Shown: piece after piece, positions 22,105 to 33,000 of the stretch
How positions within the stretch are numbered: position 1 is the first letter of the stretch
Layout of the letters: the number at the start of each line of letters is the position of its first letter
Source: Gnetum montanum
Taxonomy: Eukaryota > Streptophyta > Gnetopsida > Gnetales > Gnetaceae
Assembly (NCBI GenBank): GCA_015680685.1
Contig: MNCI01014752.1
Coordinates: 510,872-555,471 of the forward strand
Direction of reading: 5' to 3'
Length of the DNA: 44,600 nucleotides
The notes under the pieces: generated by a model
Databases searched by the model: none
The model's input: only the letters and a program-made list of their open reading frames with translations
Told to the model about the DNA's origin: nothing
Position numbers and translations under genes: made by a program

Positions 22105-23656
22105 TATAATGATGGAAAATGTCAGCAGCTGGAATACCAAACAAAATCCGTGTATACAGTCTTAACCATGGATCTGTACAAGGGTTGTGTTGGAGAAAAC
22201 AAATCTGCAGTGCCCTGAACGGTCTTGTCAATCAGATAGGGACTTACTAAATCAGTAAACTGATGGAAATTATGAATATTTTCGTGGCGCGATTTGATTC
22301 GACGAGTCACGAAATGAGAGAAAAACGATGTGGATAAATTATAATGATGATAACGTTAACATGGCAAAAGGAAATCAGACATGAGAGAAACACGTGATTT
22401 CAAGATCTATGCTTTGACCCGAAAAATGAATATTTTGTATACCACATTACACTCGGGAGACCCCGATTGCCTTGTGTGAAGCAAACACAAAATAACAAGA
22501 AAACTATCTAAGCAGAAGTACAAAATGGAGTCCGACCTACCTCGTAGGCTAGAGATGGGATGCAAGGAAGGTCAAGTTCTGATGTTTATCGATCAACTGC
22601 TTCTGATCAATAGAGCTCACAAACAGTGCTAGATGATCTCTCGATCTCTGATCTACTCCTTTTGCCTTGGGTAGTCTCTGCTCAGAACTGCCAATGATCA
22701 CCAATGGAGAAAGTTGTGTCTTCGCCAAAGGGCCAATCACTCCTACTACCAATTCTCAAGCAAAATGTTTCTTGTCTTTGCTAAAAGATAGTGCTGCCAA
22801 AAGATTGCCAAAATGCTGCTCTCTTTCTCTGTCTCTGTGTTTCTTTGCCAACTGGGATATTTATAGGTTTGACAATATGTGGAGAAGGCATGGCTGTGAT
22901 GACATGTGTTTAAAACCTTTCATAAGATCGCTGACTTGACCATCCTTATGTTGAAATTCGTGACTACGCACAATACGCACATCTGCATATTGTGCGTATG
23001 GATGACAAATGTGGATCGAGCATGTCTCAGTTGATTTTGGGCTTCATTACGCTCGTACACATTGCGTTGCGTGCGAGAGTGTAATAAAGCACAAAAGTAA
23101 TGGACTCAAGTCCCTTTACGCTGGTTCACGCTGTCAAGCGTAGTGAAGCATAAACAATGATTAACTTGGCGATGGATTATGCTAACATACGCTGCATTGC
23201 GTAAAGAGCGTAAGGTGATCAATCGGCAAGAAAGAGAAAAGAGTTGATCTGTTGCATTTCCTTTGGATTCTCTTTGACATTTTTGAAGCTCATTACGCTG
23301 CCTTCCATAACAGAGCGTAAATTTATCCCTTGAACAAAAGACTTAGTACAATACATGAGAGATGACATATTACGCTGCTTAGGCCTTAGGCTTCGCCAAA
23401 TCTACTGAAGTAAACTGCCCTCTAATATCAGACTATGTTACACTAAGCGTCATTACGCTATGTTGCGTACTATAGCGTAAAGATAGAAAACATAGTAAGA
23501 TAGGAAATTTGCAAAAGGAATCCAAAGTCTTGATACCGTGCGCCTCTTTGCCTTGCCTTGCCTTGCCTTGTTCTCCTTTCTGGAATTCTGTCATGTACTT
23601 TTTTCTGAATCGTGAATCTTTGCCTGAGGCTGACTCATAATTTTCACAGTGTTTCA
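22105..23656 (-). repeat. 3' LTR of element C (left copy)
   Basis: It matches 36205-37766 along its whole length; on the minus strand it starts TGAAACACTGTG and ends ...TTATA (TTACA in the other copy). It contains many ttacgct/agcgtaa elements, often as inverted pairs (for example 23451-23481), and a ttgcc pentamer run at 23551-23573. A plus-strand frame at 22667-22939 is present in both LTRs and is not taken as a gene. Confidence 0.9.
22854..22867 (-). promoter_or_regulatory. TATA box of element C 3' LTR
   Basis: On the minus strand the sequence is cctataaatatccc. It is identical at 36964-36977 in the other LTR. Confidence 0.6.
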
Positions 23657-23675
23657 ATGGCCCCTCTTTGTTGAT
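23657..23675 (-). promoter_or_regulatory. Polypurine tract of element C
   Basis: On the minus strand atcaacaaagaggggccat ends exactly at the TG of the 3' LTR. Element B has atcaacaaagaggagccaa in the same position (38189-38207). Confidence 0.75.
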
Positions 23676-24244
23676 AGTTAGAGGGCTTGCCTGAAACACG
23701 TCGACAAAGAATACGAAACACCAGAGAGGTAAAAGCACCAATAGCGTTCATCAATGGTTACTCAAGTGTCGCCCTATCAACATAGAAGAGCAAAGATGGA
23801 GGAAATAGGAGATAGGATGATACAGGAGGAAATAGGTTCAGGGAAGACACAAATGAGTAAGGATGACTTCTTCACGCATAAGCAGTTAGGCTTTCTCCTG
23901 CAGGTGCGTTAGCATGGAGTCATGCCGTTAGTTTGCAGATGGAGGGGCTGCATAGACGAATTGTGTTGCGTCTGCACGGCCTAGGTGGATGTGTTTCACC
24001 CATTTTGCTGACCCCATTATTTTTTTTGAGCATCCATTAGGTGAATTACATTACACCGGTTTATGGACTTAATTGTAATGCGAATGCGGAAAACAGGTGT
24101 TGCGTGTGTAGATTTTGCAAACGGGAAGCAGATGGTCGAGATGAAGTATAGTAAGAGCTGAGGGTAGGATTATAAGGGGAATAGGGATGCACTTCTAAGT
24201 GGACAAGCTAACCTGAGCAGCCATTTCAAAACACTGTTTTTACT
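23676..24244 (-). other. 3' untranslated region of element C
   Basis: No gene or repeat is recognised in this stretch. Confidence 0.4.
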
Positions 24245-24688
24245 TCACCGCTCAGACGAATGCACCTTTGAACGACATCCTCGAAGCAAGTAACCTGCAA
24301 CGAAAGAAGAAAACAGAGGATACCATTGCTCATGTGAGCTGCAGGCAAGGTTGTTGAAACAAGTACTATTAGAGACAAGATAAATTGATCGGGCCATGAA
24401 GGAGGAACTGTAGCACGAGGCCCGAGTTTTCACCTTAAACGCTTGGCCCAACATATCACTGCCAAAGAACGTCAGACTCAGCGCATCTGACTGATTATGC
24501 AAAGAACCGGCTAGATGAATCTGTGAAGCCAAAGCTTGATAGTGATGATGAGCGGAGATCCCCAAAGCCGTAGTTGATGAGGACACCTTTGGAGCTCCGG
24601 ATGGTAAAATGAACCTCCCAGAGGTACCACCACTGAAATAGGTGCAGTGATGGTATCTTCGAGGGGTCAGTAGTATGCCCTTCGGCAC
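24245..24688 (-). CDS. Unrecognised 147-codon ORF in C's 3' region
   Basis: The frame starts MPKGILLTPRRYHHCTYFSG and is rich in Ser, His and Leu. I recognise no domain, signal peptide or convincing membrane helix. It lies in sense orientation between the tandem array and the polypurine tract, where B has no counterpart. An uninterrupted frame of this length is unusual in a copy whose true genes carry stops, which argues weakly either for recent use or for chance. No promoter or splice signal was identified for it. Confidence 0.2.
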   Translation of the reverse strand: MPKGILLTPRRYHHCTYFSGGTSGRFILPSGAPKVSSSTTALGISAHHHYQALASQIHLAGSLHNQSDALSLTFFGSDMLGQAFKVKTRASCYSSSFMARSIYLVSNSTCFNNLACSSHEQWYPLFSSFVAGYLLRGCRSKVHSSER

Positions 24689-24814
24689 ATCCGAGGAATC
24701 AGTAGGATGCTAGTGAGGTAGTGATGCTGGGAATGCCCCAGTGTCCCATCCTATGTGTCTTGTAGTTGTACAAGGATAATCACGCTCGCTTGAGTTGCAT
24801 GAAAGCAGTTTGTG

Positions 24815-25275
24815 AGCCCCAGTTTTAAGTCCTAGTAGACCGTCACTGCTGATTTTAAGTCTCAGCAGACCATGGTCCCAATTTAAAGTCTGGGCGGATG
24901 GAGAAATGCTAGTTTTACGTCATAGCGGATGGTGGTGGAGCTGATTTATGGTCTCAGCAGACCGTGTTGTGGGTGTCAGTTTCATGTCATAACCCAAGGA
25001 CAAGTCTATGCTGGTATTACATCTCAGCAGACTGTTACTTACCTTTGTCCGTTTTATGTCATGACGGACAGCCGGTGCCAGCTTAGCGTTGTGGCGGACG
25101 CATGTAAAAGATGCCAGTTTTTTGTCTTGGTGGACCTGTACAACATTGCTAATTTACGTCGTGGTGGACGGTCAGTGCCAGTTTAGCGTTGTGGTGGATG
25201 CGTGAAGGGAGTGTCAGTTTTACGTCATAGCGGACATTTGTTGCTAGTTTAATGTCATAGTAGACAATTGTTGCC
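24815..25275 (-). repeat. Tandem array after integrase of element C
   Basis: About fourteen units of 29-38 bp read, on the plus strand, (g)ccagttttacgtcatagcgg followed by ac and a variable tail. In element sense the unit is gtccgctatgacgtaaaact then ggc, close to the looser units in B's array (gtctgctacgacactaaact then ggc). Units vary by substitutions and tail length. Confidence 0.8.
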
Positions 25276-25303
25276 ATACCTGATATTCACACTGGAGATG
25301 CAA

Positions 25304-26390
25304 CTATATGTAGTACTGCTTCAGATATATATGATTAATAGGGTTTGGTAACTTGTTGCCGTCGACATCCGCTAATTTGAATGCTCCATTGCTATACGCA
25401 TCAGTCACTAAGAAAGGGCCCTCCCAGTTTGCAGAGAATTTGCCTACTAGTTCACGAACGGCTTTGAGAACTAAATCTCCTTTCTTGATCGGACACTACT
25501 GAAGATTGTGACGATGCTTTTGCCTCTACTTGTCTTGATACTTTTCGATTGTATCAAGCGTCTGTATTTGCTTCTCTTCTACTGAGTCGAAATCCATGAT
25601 CCGAGACTCGGTGTGTTGAGCCTCATTTATAATCNNNNNNNNNNNNNNNNNNNNNNNNNNNNNNNNNNNNNNNNNNNNNNNNNNNNNNNNNNNNNNNNNN
25701 NNNNNNNNNNNNNNNNNNNNNNNNNNNNNNNNNNNNNNNNNNNNNNNNNNNNNNNNNNNNNNNNNNNNNNNNNNNNNNNNNNNNNNNNNNNNNNNNNNNN
25801 NNNNNNNNNNNNNNNNNNNNNNNNNNNNNNNNNNNNNNNNNNNNNNNNNNNNNNNAGGATTTCATTTCCATACTACTAAACTGCGGCCCATTTTCAGTCA
25901 CGATAGTCATCGGGAGACCAAATCTGGTTACAATGTTGTCTAAGATGAAATGGAAAATCTGTTGAGATGTGATCATCCTTAAAGGAATAGCTTCTACCCA
26001 CTTCGTGAAGTACTCAGTAGTGGTAATTATGAAGCTATGACCTGCGAAATATTTTGGCATGATGGGACCTATAATGTTTAGTCCCCATCGTTAAAATGGC
26101 CATGTGATTTGAGTCGTATGTAACTCTGTAGGCAACACGTGTATAAGATTTGCGTGACGCTGACATGTGTCACAAGTTTTAACCTTTGTCAAGCAATCTT
26201 TTTCCATGCGTGGCCAGTAGTACCCTAAGCGGAGAATTTTTAAAGCCATAGCCCGTGGTGCTACGTGTCCCCCGCATAATCCCTCGTGAACTTTGCCAAC
26301 GATACGCTGTGCTTGGTCTTTATTAACACATGTAAGTAGCACACCATCAAAAGAGCATCTACAGAGAGTACTATCTCCTATGATTACGTA
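25304..26390 (-). pseudogene. Element C integrase (contains assembly gap)
   Basis: Read on the minus strand, the zinc-binding domain has HEGLCGGH, WPRMEKDCL and CDTCQRHA (His-His-Cys-Cys complete). The core starts RWGLNIIGPI, so the first catalytic Asp is Asn. VEAIPLRMITSQQIF follows, and the second Asp is Glu in VTENGPQFSS. The Glu region falls in the 221-N gap (25635-25855). After the gap the C-terminal domain reads MDFDSVEEKQIQTLD, KKGDLVLKAVREL, NWEGPFLVTDAYSNGAFKLA and ends YLKQYYI with the stop at 25304. In-frame stops lie just after WPF (26091) and in the linker. Two of three triad positions are changed, so it is inactive. Confidence 0.85.
25635..25855. other. Assembly gap (221 N)
   Basis: A run of unknown bases interrupts the integrase core of C. 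Its true length is uncertain, since the frame before and after does not agree. Confidence 0.99.
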
Positions 26391-27540
26391 CTACCTAGCT
26401 CGTTTGCAGATTGCATCTTTCTGCGCACGTGTCAATTCGTACGGTAGCTCACCTTGCAAGAGGTAAGTTTTAATATTGTCATACCATTCTGGTGTGCTTT
26501 CTTCGAGAAGAGAAGATATTTGCGCCACCTGAACAATAGGACCTGTACAATCTATTATTAAAGTAGGAAAAGTGTCGAGTAGATGTGAGGGCACGTTTAA
26601 GGCCAGCGTAGCCAGTGCATCGGCCAGTGTGTTATCATTCCGTGGCACGTGTTGGGCATCGATGGTCACGAATTGCTTCAGAAGATCTTTAGCCATATCA
26701 TAGTAGGGCTGAAAATGTGCAGCTTTTCAGGCGTAGACTCCTGTGATCTAATTGATGAAGAGCATCGAATCACCCCTAACTGCCAAGTGTCGAACATCAA
26801 GTTCACTTGTAGCTAGTAATTCTCTGAGGAGCCCCTCGTACTCTACCACATTGTTCATACAAGGGAAGGTCAAGAGATAAGCGTGAAGATACACATCCTT
26901 AGGTGATAGCATAATAATGGTGGCCACACTGCCACCTCTAGCAATTGAAGCTCCGTCGAAATACAACGTTGCTTCGGGGCCTGTTAAGACAGGGCTTACA
27001 CTATGTACATATTCGTCTAGAAATTTAGGCTCTATGGTTGCCTGACTGTCAATAGGAGATGTTACTAATTGGTCAGCTATCGCTTGGCCCTTCGTAGAAG
27101 ATTGGCCAATGTAATGCAGATCGAATTCTGCTGTGATAGCCTTCCAACAAGCTATTTTGCTACTTTCGTATAAGTTATGCGTAATGGCCCTAAGGATGTT
27201 ATTTTTACAGATGATGTTAACTTGACTACGGAAGAGATAATGTCTGCACTTCTTGAGCGTAAATACTAACACTAAGAAGTTATGCTCTACTTCGTTATAC
27301 CTCGTTTCATATGCACATAGAGTGTGACTCAAGTAGTAGATGGGTACTTCCGACCCATCACCCCTCCTTTGACAGAGTAACGCTGCTAAGGCTATGTCTG
27401 AAGTTGTGAGATAGATATAGAATGGTTGATCCCTTTGTGGCGGGAAAACTGTTGGCAAGCGTTGAAGCTCCTACTTCAAGTTGTCGAACACACGCTGACA
27501 ATCATCCGTCCATTCGAAATTAACCCCCTTTTTAAGCAAA
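26391..27540 (-). pseudogene. Element C RNase H and archaeal-type RNase H
   Basis: On the minus strand the gypsy RNase H reads PFYIYLTTSDIALAALL, IYYLSHTLCAYE and FTLKKCRHYLF. The second module reads LYFDGASIARGGSVA (first Asp), NNVVEYEGLLREL (Glu), AVRGDS (Asp) and DALATLALNV, the archaeal-type RNase H of Tat elements with its catalytic acids visible. Two stops near 26747 and 26726 sit where homologues have Gln and Trp, both explained by single C-to-T or G-to-A changes. The whole stretch is in the RT frame. It degrades the RNA strand during reverse transcription. Confidence 0.85.
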
Positions 27541-28712
27541 TGTTACATAGGGTGTAACTTGTTGGTTAATCTCAAGATGAACCACCTGATAAATTGTAAC
27601 CTCCCCTGTAATCCGCGTAATTGCTTAAGACTTGTAGGGGGTGCCAATTCAATAATGGCTTTGACTTTGTCAGGGTCGACACGTATGCCAGCTTCTGATA
27701 CCACAAAACCCAGCATGCGTCCGGTTTTGACTCCAAACAAACACTTTTTTGGGTTAAGTCGGAGGTCATATTTAGAGCATCTTTTGAGGACTAACTCCAG
27801 ATCCTCTGAATGATCTTCAGACGTTAAAGACTTAACAGCTATATCGTCGACATAATCATTCAGCCTCCCTAAGAGGTAATTGCTAAAGATGTATGTCATA
27901 GCTCGTTGATATGTTGCTCCGGTGTTTTTTAAGCCAAAAGGCATCATGGTGTAGCAAAAGGTCCCCCAGGGTGTCATAAATGTTGTTGTTAGCTGGTGCT
28001 CTGGGTTAATGCATATTTGATTGTAGCCTGAGAAGCCATCCATGAAGGACAAAAGCGCATGTCGTGCGGTTATATCCACCAATTGGTCGATACTTGGCAA
28101 TGGGAAGTTATCCTTGATTTTAGCTTTGTTTAAGTCCCAAAAGTCTATACAAATGCGTATTCCTCCAATCTTTTTGGGAACTACTACAATATTGGATACC
28201 CAGTCCTAGTAATCAACCACACAAATAAAACCTGCCTGGTACAGCTTAGTGATTTCATCACATACTACTAGCGTGACTTCTGGCTTGATCTTTCATGTTT
28301 TTTGTCTAATGGCTTTGATATGCCGATCTAGGATTATGTTGTGTTGAATTAATCTTAGGTCTAGTCCTGGAATATCCTCGTATGACCATGCAAACACTGT
28401 GATGTTACTCTAGAGGACCTATTTTATGTCGTCACTTACCTTTTGGTCTAATAGAGAGCTAACCTTGAGATTTTTAGTCTCACCCCTATGCATAACCACA
28501 GAGACCTCGTTAAGTGGATCTTCGGTCACATCTCCAGCTTCCAGATCTAGCGTGCGCGTCGATTGCTCTGGCCAATCTGGAGATGTTTCCAACGTGGCTA
28601 TAATTACATCATCAAGGGCTAGGTTAGTTTCTATTAATGTAGGATCAAGTTGTCTAATGATTTCACCATGTGAGCTTGCTAAAACTAGTGGTGCAAACAA
28701 GATTTTGTCCAT
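27541..28712 (-). pseudogene. Element C reverse transcriptase (start of second ORF)
   Basis: The ORF starts MDKILFAPLVLASSHGEIIR directly at a ttcacag acceptor-like site (28713-28719). RT blocks in order are FICVVDY, WVSNIVVVPKKIGGI, IDFWDLN, PSIDQLVD, LSFMDGFSGYNQI, MTPWGTFCYTMMPFGLKN, and the intact catalytic box LNDYVDDIAVKS, then LNPKKCLFGV and MLGFVVSEAGI. A few stops lie between 28101 and 28418 and near 27543, but the frame is otherwise continuous. Compared with B, the catalytic Asp pair is kept. Confidence 0.9.
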
Positions 28713-28719
28713 CTGTGAA

Positions 28720-29040
28720 TTATCTTACAAAAGTGTCAAATGCGAGAGTAATTAGATAGATACTAAGTTTGATGCGATAGTGTTGAACGAATAACATTTA
28801 GTTTAGTGTATAGAAAGTGACATGACATTGCTACGTAAAGGTAACTGAATTTTAATGTTTGCGAATAGCCTGTAATTAATGAGGCCTGATTACGAGGAGA
28901 TAAGATACAGTAGTTTAGGGTCGTTTTGGACCGTAATGCATGCGATATCTCGTGCAATTAATGCCTTGATCCTCGGGTTCCAGCTCATACTGACACTAGC
29001 GTTTGGGCAAGTCTCGCTAAAATCGAGTATCAAGTCGGTT
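28720..29040. other. Spacer between RT ORF and antisense promoter of C
   Basis: No coding sequence is supported. It contains the RT-side splice-acceptor-like end of the spacer and upstream sequence for the antisense gene. Confidence 0.4.
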
Positions 29041-29049
29041 AAATTTTGC

Positions 29050-29057
29050 ATATAAGT
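29050..29057 (+). promoter_or_regulatory. Candidate promoter (TATA) of the antisense gene in C
   Basis: gcatataagtaag lies 155 bases before the ATG of the plus-strand gene, a normal spacing for a plant promoter with a roughly 125-base 5' untranslated region. Confidence 0.4.
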
Positions 29058-29204
29058 AAGCAGTTTTCAGTAAGAACAGGTTGTTGGCTATCGCGAATTC
29101 GAATTTCTAACTGTTACATAGACAGGAAGAGGAGTAGAAGATTAGAGTGCGTAGTTTGCAAAGACGTGAAAGTGTGAAACTTTGAAGGTTTTGAGACTGT
29201 GACA

Positions 29205-31577
29205 ATGGCACCTAAAGTGAAACGAAAGAACGTGAAGTTGACTAAAATCAACGAGGTGCAAGAGAATTTGTAGCACGCTTCGCAGGCGGTGGTTGAAGTG
29301 AGGGAACCTACGCCTTTGAACCGGTAGGCCATTCCTTGCGTACTTGTGTTGTTTTAGTAGTGTTTATTCCTGTAGCGTTATTTGCGTAAATGAGGGTTTT
29401 AGACTATGGACCTCACGTTAAGACGAGGGTTTAATTGGGTGCATCTATCGCCGTTGTCAAAGACAAACCTTGCGCTGTTCCAAGGGTTTGGGCGATTTTG
29501 GCATGAATAGCTAAGCGTAATTTGTAGGTTTCCTATCTTTAAACATGCAAATGTGAATCTAGACGTTGATCTGTTTATTGCATTTTCTGTACAGTGTTAT
29601 GCTAAGGCCTATCTTAATTGTCTTAGATATCGTTGGGGTTTTGTGCTGCATAAACCTCCCTCGTATACTCGATTGCATGGGAAGGCCATATGGTTTCGAA
29701 AGGGCACGCTAGAGTTTCTGCAATTTTTACTGTGTAACTACAGTGTTATTATATGGTCTAATTTTTCAGGAGATATTGCTGGTGCCATTTTGGAGCACCT
29801 GTTAGTGGGTTCCGCACAGGAAATTTTGGCTTTCTTGATAGATGGAGCCATCGATACTGGGCGTCCCGAGGACTAAGAGCTTAGCACCCGAGGTTTGAGG
29901 TGCTTAGGCTGGATCTGGGAAATGGCCCAGTTTAGTTGCTACCATGCGTACAACACTTTGTTCGTGGCCCGCCATGTCTCGACCTACTTCCAGAACCCCC
30001 CAGGCACAGTGTACTATTCAGGCGGGTTTGTGGTTTTGTTGGCTATATTGTCGTTATATGTCTATTATCTAATTTTTGTAAAACATAAGATAAGCTTATG
30101 TGGTATGGTATAGGTTTTTTATCCATGAAAATAGGTTGGTAGGCGATGGTGATACTTTGTCATGGACCGAAACAACAATAAAGGCGTTTACCTCGACTAG
30201 CAACGTATGCGCTGGTGTGATGGGGCAGATCAGCTTCGACATTCGTGAGTACCCCACCCGTTACACTGACGCTTTCGAGAATTGCCAGAATCTCGGGTGG
30301 CTACATGATGATTGGACCTTGGATCCGCCCCTTACCGTTGCAGACGTGCAGAGGAAACTTCCTTCATTTCCTTTGCCATTTGGACCTGGTAAAACTGCTG
30401 CGTATTCTATTGTTGTGTGGTGTAATAGTGAATTGTGAATTTTGCGTAATAGTATTTTTATCTGACCTGTGTCTTACATTGTTCAATCAGGGAATCCCCG
30501 GAGATTACCCTGACCTGTGTCGATCCTAAAGCTAGTATGTTATAGCTATAATAGGTTTATTTCATTATACAGTGGTAATGTGTCATAGATATTGATAATG
30601 TTTGTTGTTAGAAGCTCGCCTTCGATGGGACCCAATGGAGCCCATTGATTTGGACACAATGGAGCCTCCATCTAATGGGGCAGTCATGCCATGCCACATT
30701 TATGAAGAGATGTGTAAATGTGTGTTACGTTCGACTCGCTCCTTATGGGAGAGTAAGGGTGTAAATGAAAACCTCTGGAAAAGGGTGCAGAGGTTAATGG
30801 AGAAGAATGAGTCTCTGACCAAAGAGGTCGGAGACCTAAAGTTGCGATGCGAGTTCCTACAGGCATAGGTAATGGGTGATGAGGACTAGTGTACCGCTGT
30901 TATTGACTACTCCTGTTATTGGACCGCAATCAAGAACAACATGCAAACCAGTTGGGTGTTGGTGGAGCAGCAGATGCAGATAGAGCTGTTAGCTCAGAAA
31001 AGCCAAGACTGGAGGGATTACTACGCAAGTGTGCAAGAATGGGGGTAGAAGGAAAAGGACCACAAACATTTGTATAAGCGAGAAAGTAGCGCTTATCGTC
31101 AACATTATCATGATTCTGCCGTTGAAGCCCAATCCTTGCGAGTCTTCCTGGACGTCATTGGGGCATCCAAAGCCTTGAAGAAGTTTCAAGAGCAGGTGAC
31201 TGTAAGTGCGTCCCTGGAAAGGGAGGTGACTCTCCCCGGGGACCAGACTACCATCCCTACTTTCTTTCCTGACCCACCTCGCTGGACTAGTGTGGAGAAA
31301 GGGAAGGTGAAGGCCGGAGCTACTCTAGGAGATGAAGTATGGTCTGACCTGACTGAGGATGAAATCATGGAGCGCCTATGGGCTGGCTTGGAAAAGCTTC
31401 CCTTTGCTGTGGAAGCAGGGCCATCGCGANTCAGTGCAAGAGCAAGGACCTCATGAAGAGGGGATTTTTCATGAAGGAATACTTCCCAGAAGAGAAGGCC
31501 CACTAGAGGACGATTTATTAGGACTAGAGCCGGACTTGAGAGATACTGGTGACAGTGGTATCAGAGGAGATGCGTAA
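29205..31577 (+). pseudogene. Antisense, intron-containing gene inside element C: FCP1/NIF-like domain plus coiled coil
   Basis: It runs opposite to gag-pol in the protease-RT spacer. Proposed exons are 29205-29323, 29528-30025, 30114-30388, 30491-30534 and 30612-31577. Introns 1 (gtaggc...tttgtag) and 2 (gtttgt...tatag) join codons exactly; intron 4 (gtatgt...gttag) is also phase-consistent; intron 3 leaves a 1-base discrepancy. Exon 1 starts MAPKVKRKN. Residues about 45-240 resemble the FCP1/NIF (HAD) phosphatase domain: LDVDLF (Asp52, Asp54) at the place of DxDx(T/V), GTLEFLQFLLCNYSVIIWS with Ser117 at motif II, and NTLFVARHVSTYFQNPPGT at motif III, where the usual D-D is lost. Exon 5 is a charged coiled coil with an acidic tail. 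Stops lie at 29271, 29874, 30866, 30887 and 31046, and a frame change near the N at 31430. The fold assignment is from memory of the family; intron structure is seen directly. Confidence 0.55.
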
Positions 31578-31764
31578 TTATGGTTTATGCATGGTTTTAT
31601 TGATTGGAGTAAAAAATAGTTATATGAATGACTGAAAGACTAGCTATAAGCTATTGTGGCGATTTTAAATGTTATTTATTTTTTTTCTTTTGCGTTTTTA
31701 TCTGCAAATCGTAAGCATAGTTGTTAACGATTTTGCTTAAGTTATGTTGCAACGGAATGGACTT
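31578..31764. other. Gap between antisense gene end and repeats in C
   Basis: AT-rich; nothing is recognised apart from possible 3' untranslated sequence of the antisense gene. Confidence 0.3.
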
Positions 31765-31925
31765 ACTAGTTTAAGGCCATAGTGGGCCGTCACTAGTTTT
31801 AGGCCATTGTGGGCCATGGCTAGTTTTAGGCCATTGCATGCCCTTTTGGGAGTTTGCGTAATCTGGAAACTTGTTTTAGGCCATTGCGGGCCATGGCTAG
31901 TTTTAGGCCATTGCAAGCCGCTTTG
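31765..31925 (-). repeat. Tandem repeats near end of gag-pro in C
   Basis: Five units read, on the plus strand, agttttaggccattgtgggc followed by catggct. In element sense they contain tggcctaaaactag, like the ggccttaaactag units in B (15006-15100). Minus-strand frames at 31737-32050 run through this repeat and are not genes. Confidence 0.75.
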
Positions 31926-32154
31926 TGTAATATAGAGAGTGTAATCGATGGTAATGTACATTTTTGCGTAATTGGACTAAAGTGATCAAAAGGCGTAAAT
32001 AGCGTACATAAGAGAAATGCAATAGCGTAAGGAATGGCAAGCGTAAACATTGAAAATTTCTATAGCATAAATATGTATTGGATAAAAACGGACTACTAAG
32101 TGTAAACAGCGATGATTGGTAAAAACATAATAATGTGCATAAATGCCATTCAGT
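31926..32154 (-). other. TTACGCT-rich stretch of C's spacer
   Basis: There are seven or more gcgtaa/agcgta copies on the plus strand (31963, 31991, 32000, 32023, 32040 and decayed ones), that is TTACGCT in element sense. This parallels the CTCACGCT motifs of B's spacer. There is no gene. Confidence 0.5.
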
Positions 32155-33000
32155 TCAACCGCTAATTCGCAATTGTTTTTTAATGGCCTTTATGTTCAGT
32201 GTTGCGTAAGGGCGGAGGGATTTACATTCTGACTCCTCCATGCCGCCATCCTGAAATGGCAGGTTGGCCCAGGCTAGACTATCATTGTTGGTTTCGGTTT
32301 GTTGAGGGATTTGGAGATGGGTCTGATCATTCGATGTTTCTATCTCCAAACCTCGTTCTTCTTTAATGTTGTTGACAATCCTGGGGGTGATTTCATCACC
32401 ACGTATTACGACCTCCCCTCCTGCATAGGGTAGGTGTATTTCCTGATGTATTAGTGATGAAACTGCCCTCAGCTAGGCTAACCAAGACCTCCCTAAGATC
32501 AAGTTGAACCCAGGCATCTCCTCGATGACTAGGAATGTGGCATCCATTGGGAATTGATCCCCTACCACAAACCAATACGCACTATCCCCTTGACCTGAAC
32601 CCTTGCTCCATTGAACGACTTTACGCATGTTTTCGTCATGGGAATGATTTGGTCGATCAGACCCAGCCTATCTATGATGGGATAAGGAATAACATTTGTA
32701 GCTGCCCCGTCATCCACATGTACCCTCCAGATCAGGAACTGACCGACCCGAACGGTGATGAACATGCGTTTAGTTATCACCTGACCTTTCTCGGGATCAT
32801 CTTTGATGGATTCGTCATGAAAGGTCAGTGAGGTAAGCTTAGGTTGCTCAGCTTCGGAAGGAAATATGACAGTGTGTATCGCTTCTTCCTCCGCTGGTAA
32901 GCTTTCGTCCACAGGTATGGATGTCAGCATGTGGACCATAGCCTCACGGTGTTCTTGGGATGTCATGAGCAGGTCATAGAGGCTCATCATTGTATTTTTT
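32155..33000 (-). pseudogene. Element C aspartic protease and end of gag-pro ORF
   Basis: On the minus strand the open 142-codon part contains MMSLYDLLMTSQEHREAMV (B has LYDLMLTSQVHREALV) and the active-site loop VHVDDGAATNVIPYPII. A one-base shift near 32565 leads to MPGFNLILGRSWLA, LRAVSSLIHQEIHLPYAGGE and an acidic tail that ends at 32155. The catalytic Asp is intact. It would release capsid, RT and integrase from the polyprotein. The same order and tail length occur in B. Confidence 0.8.
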
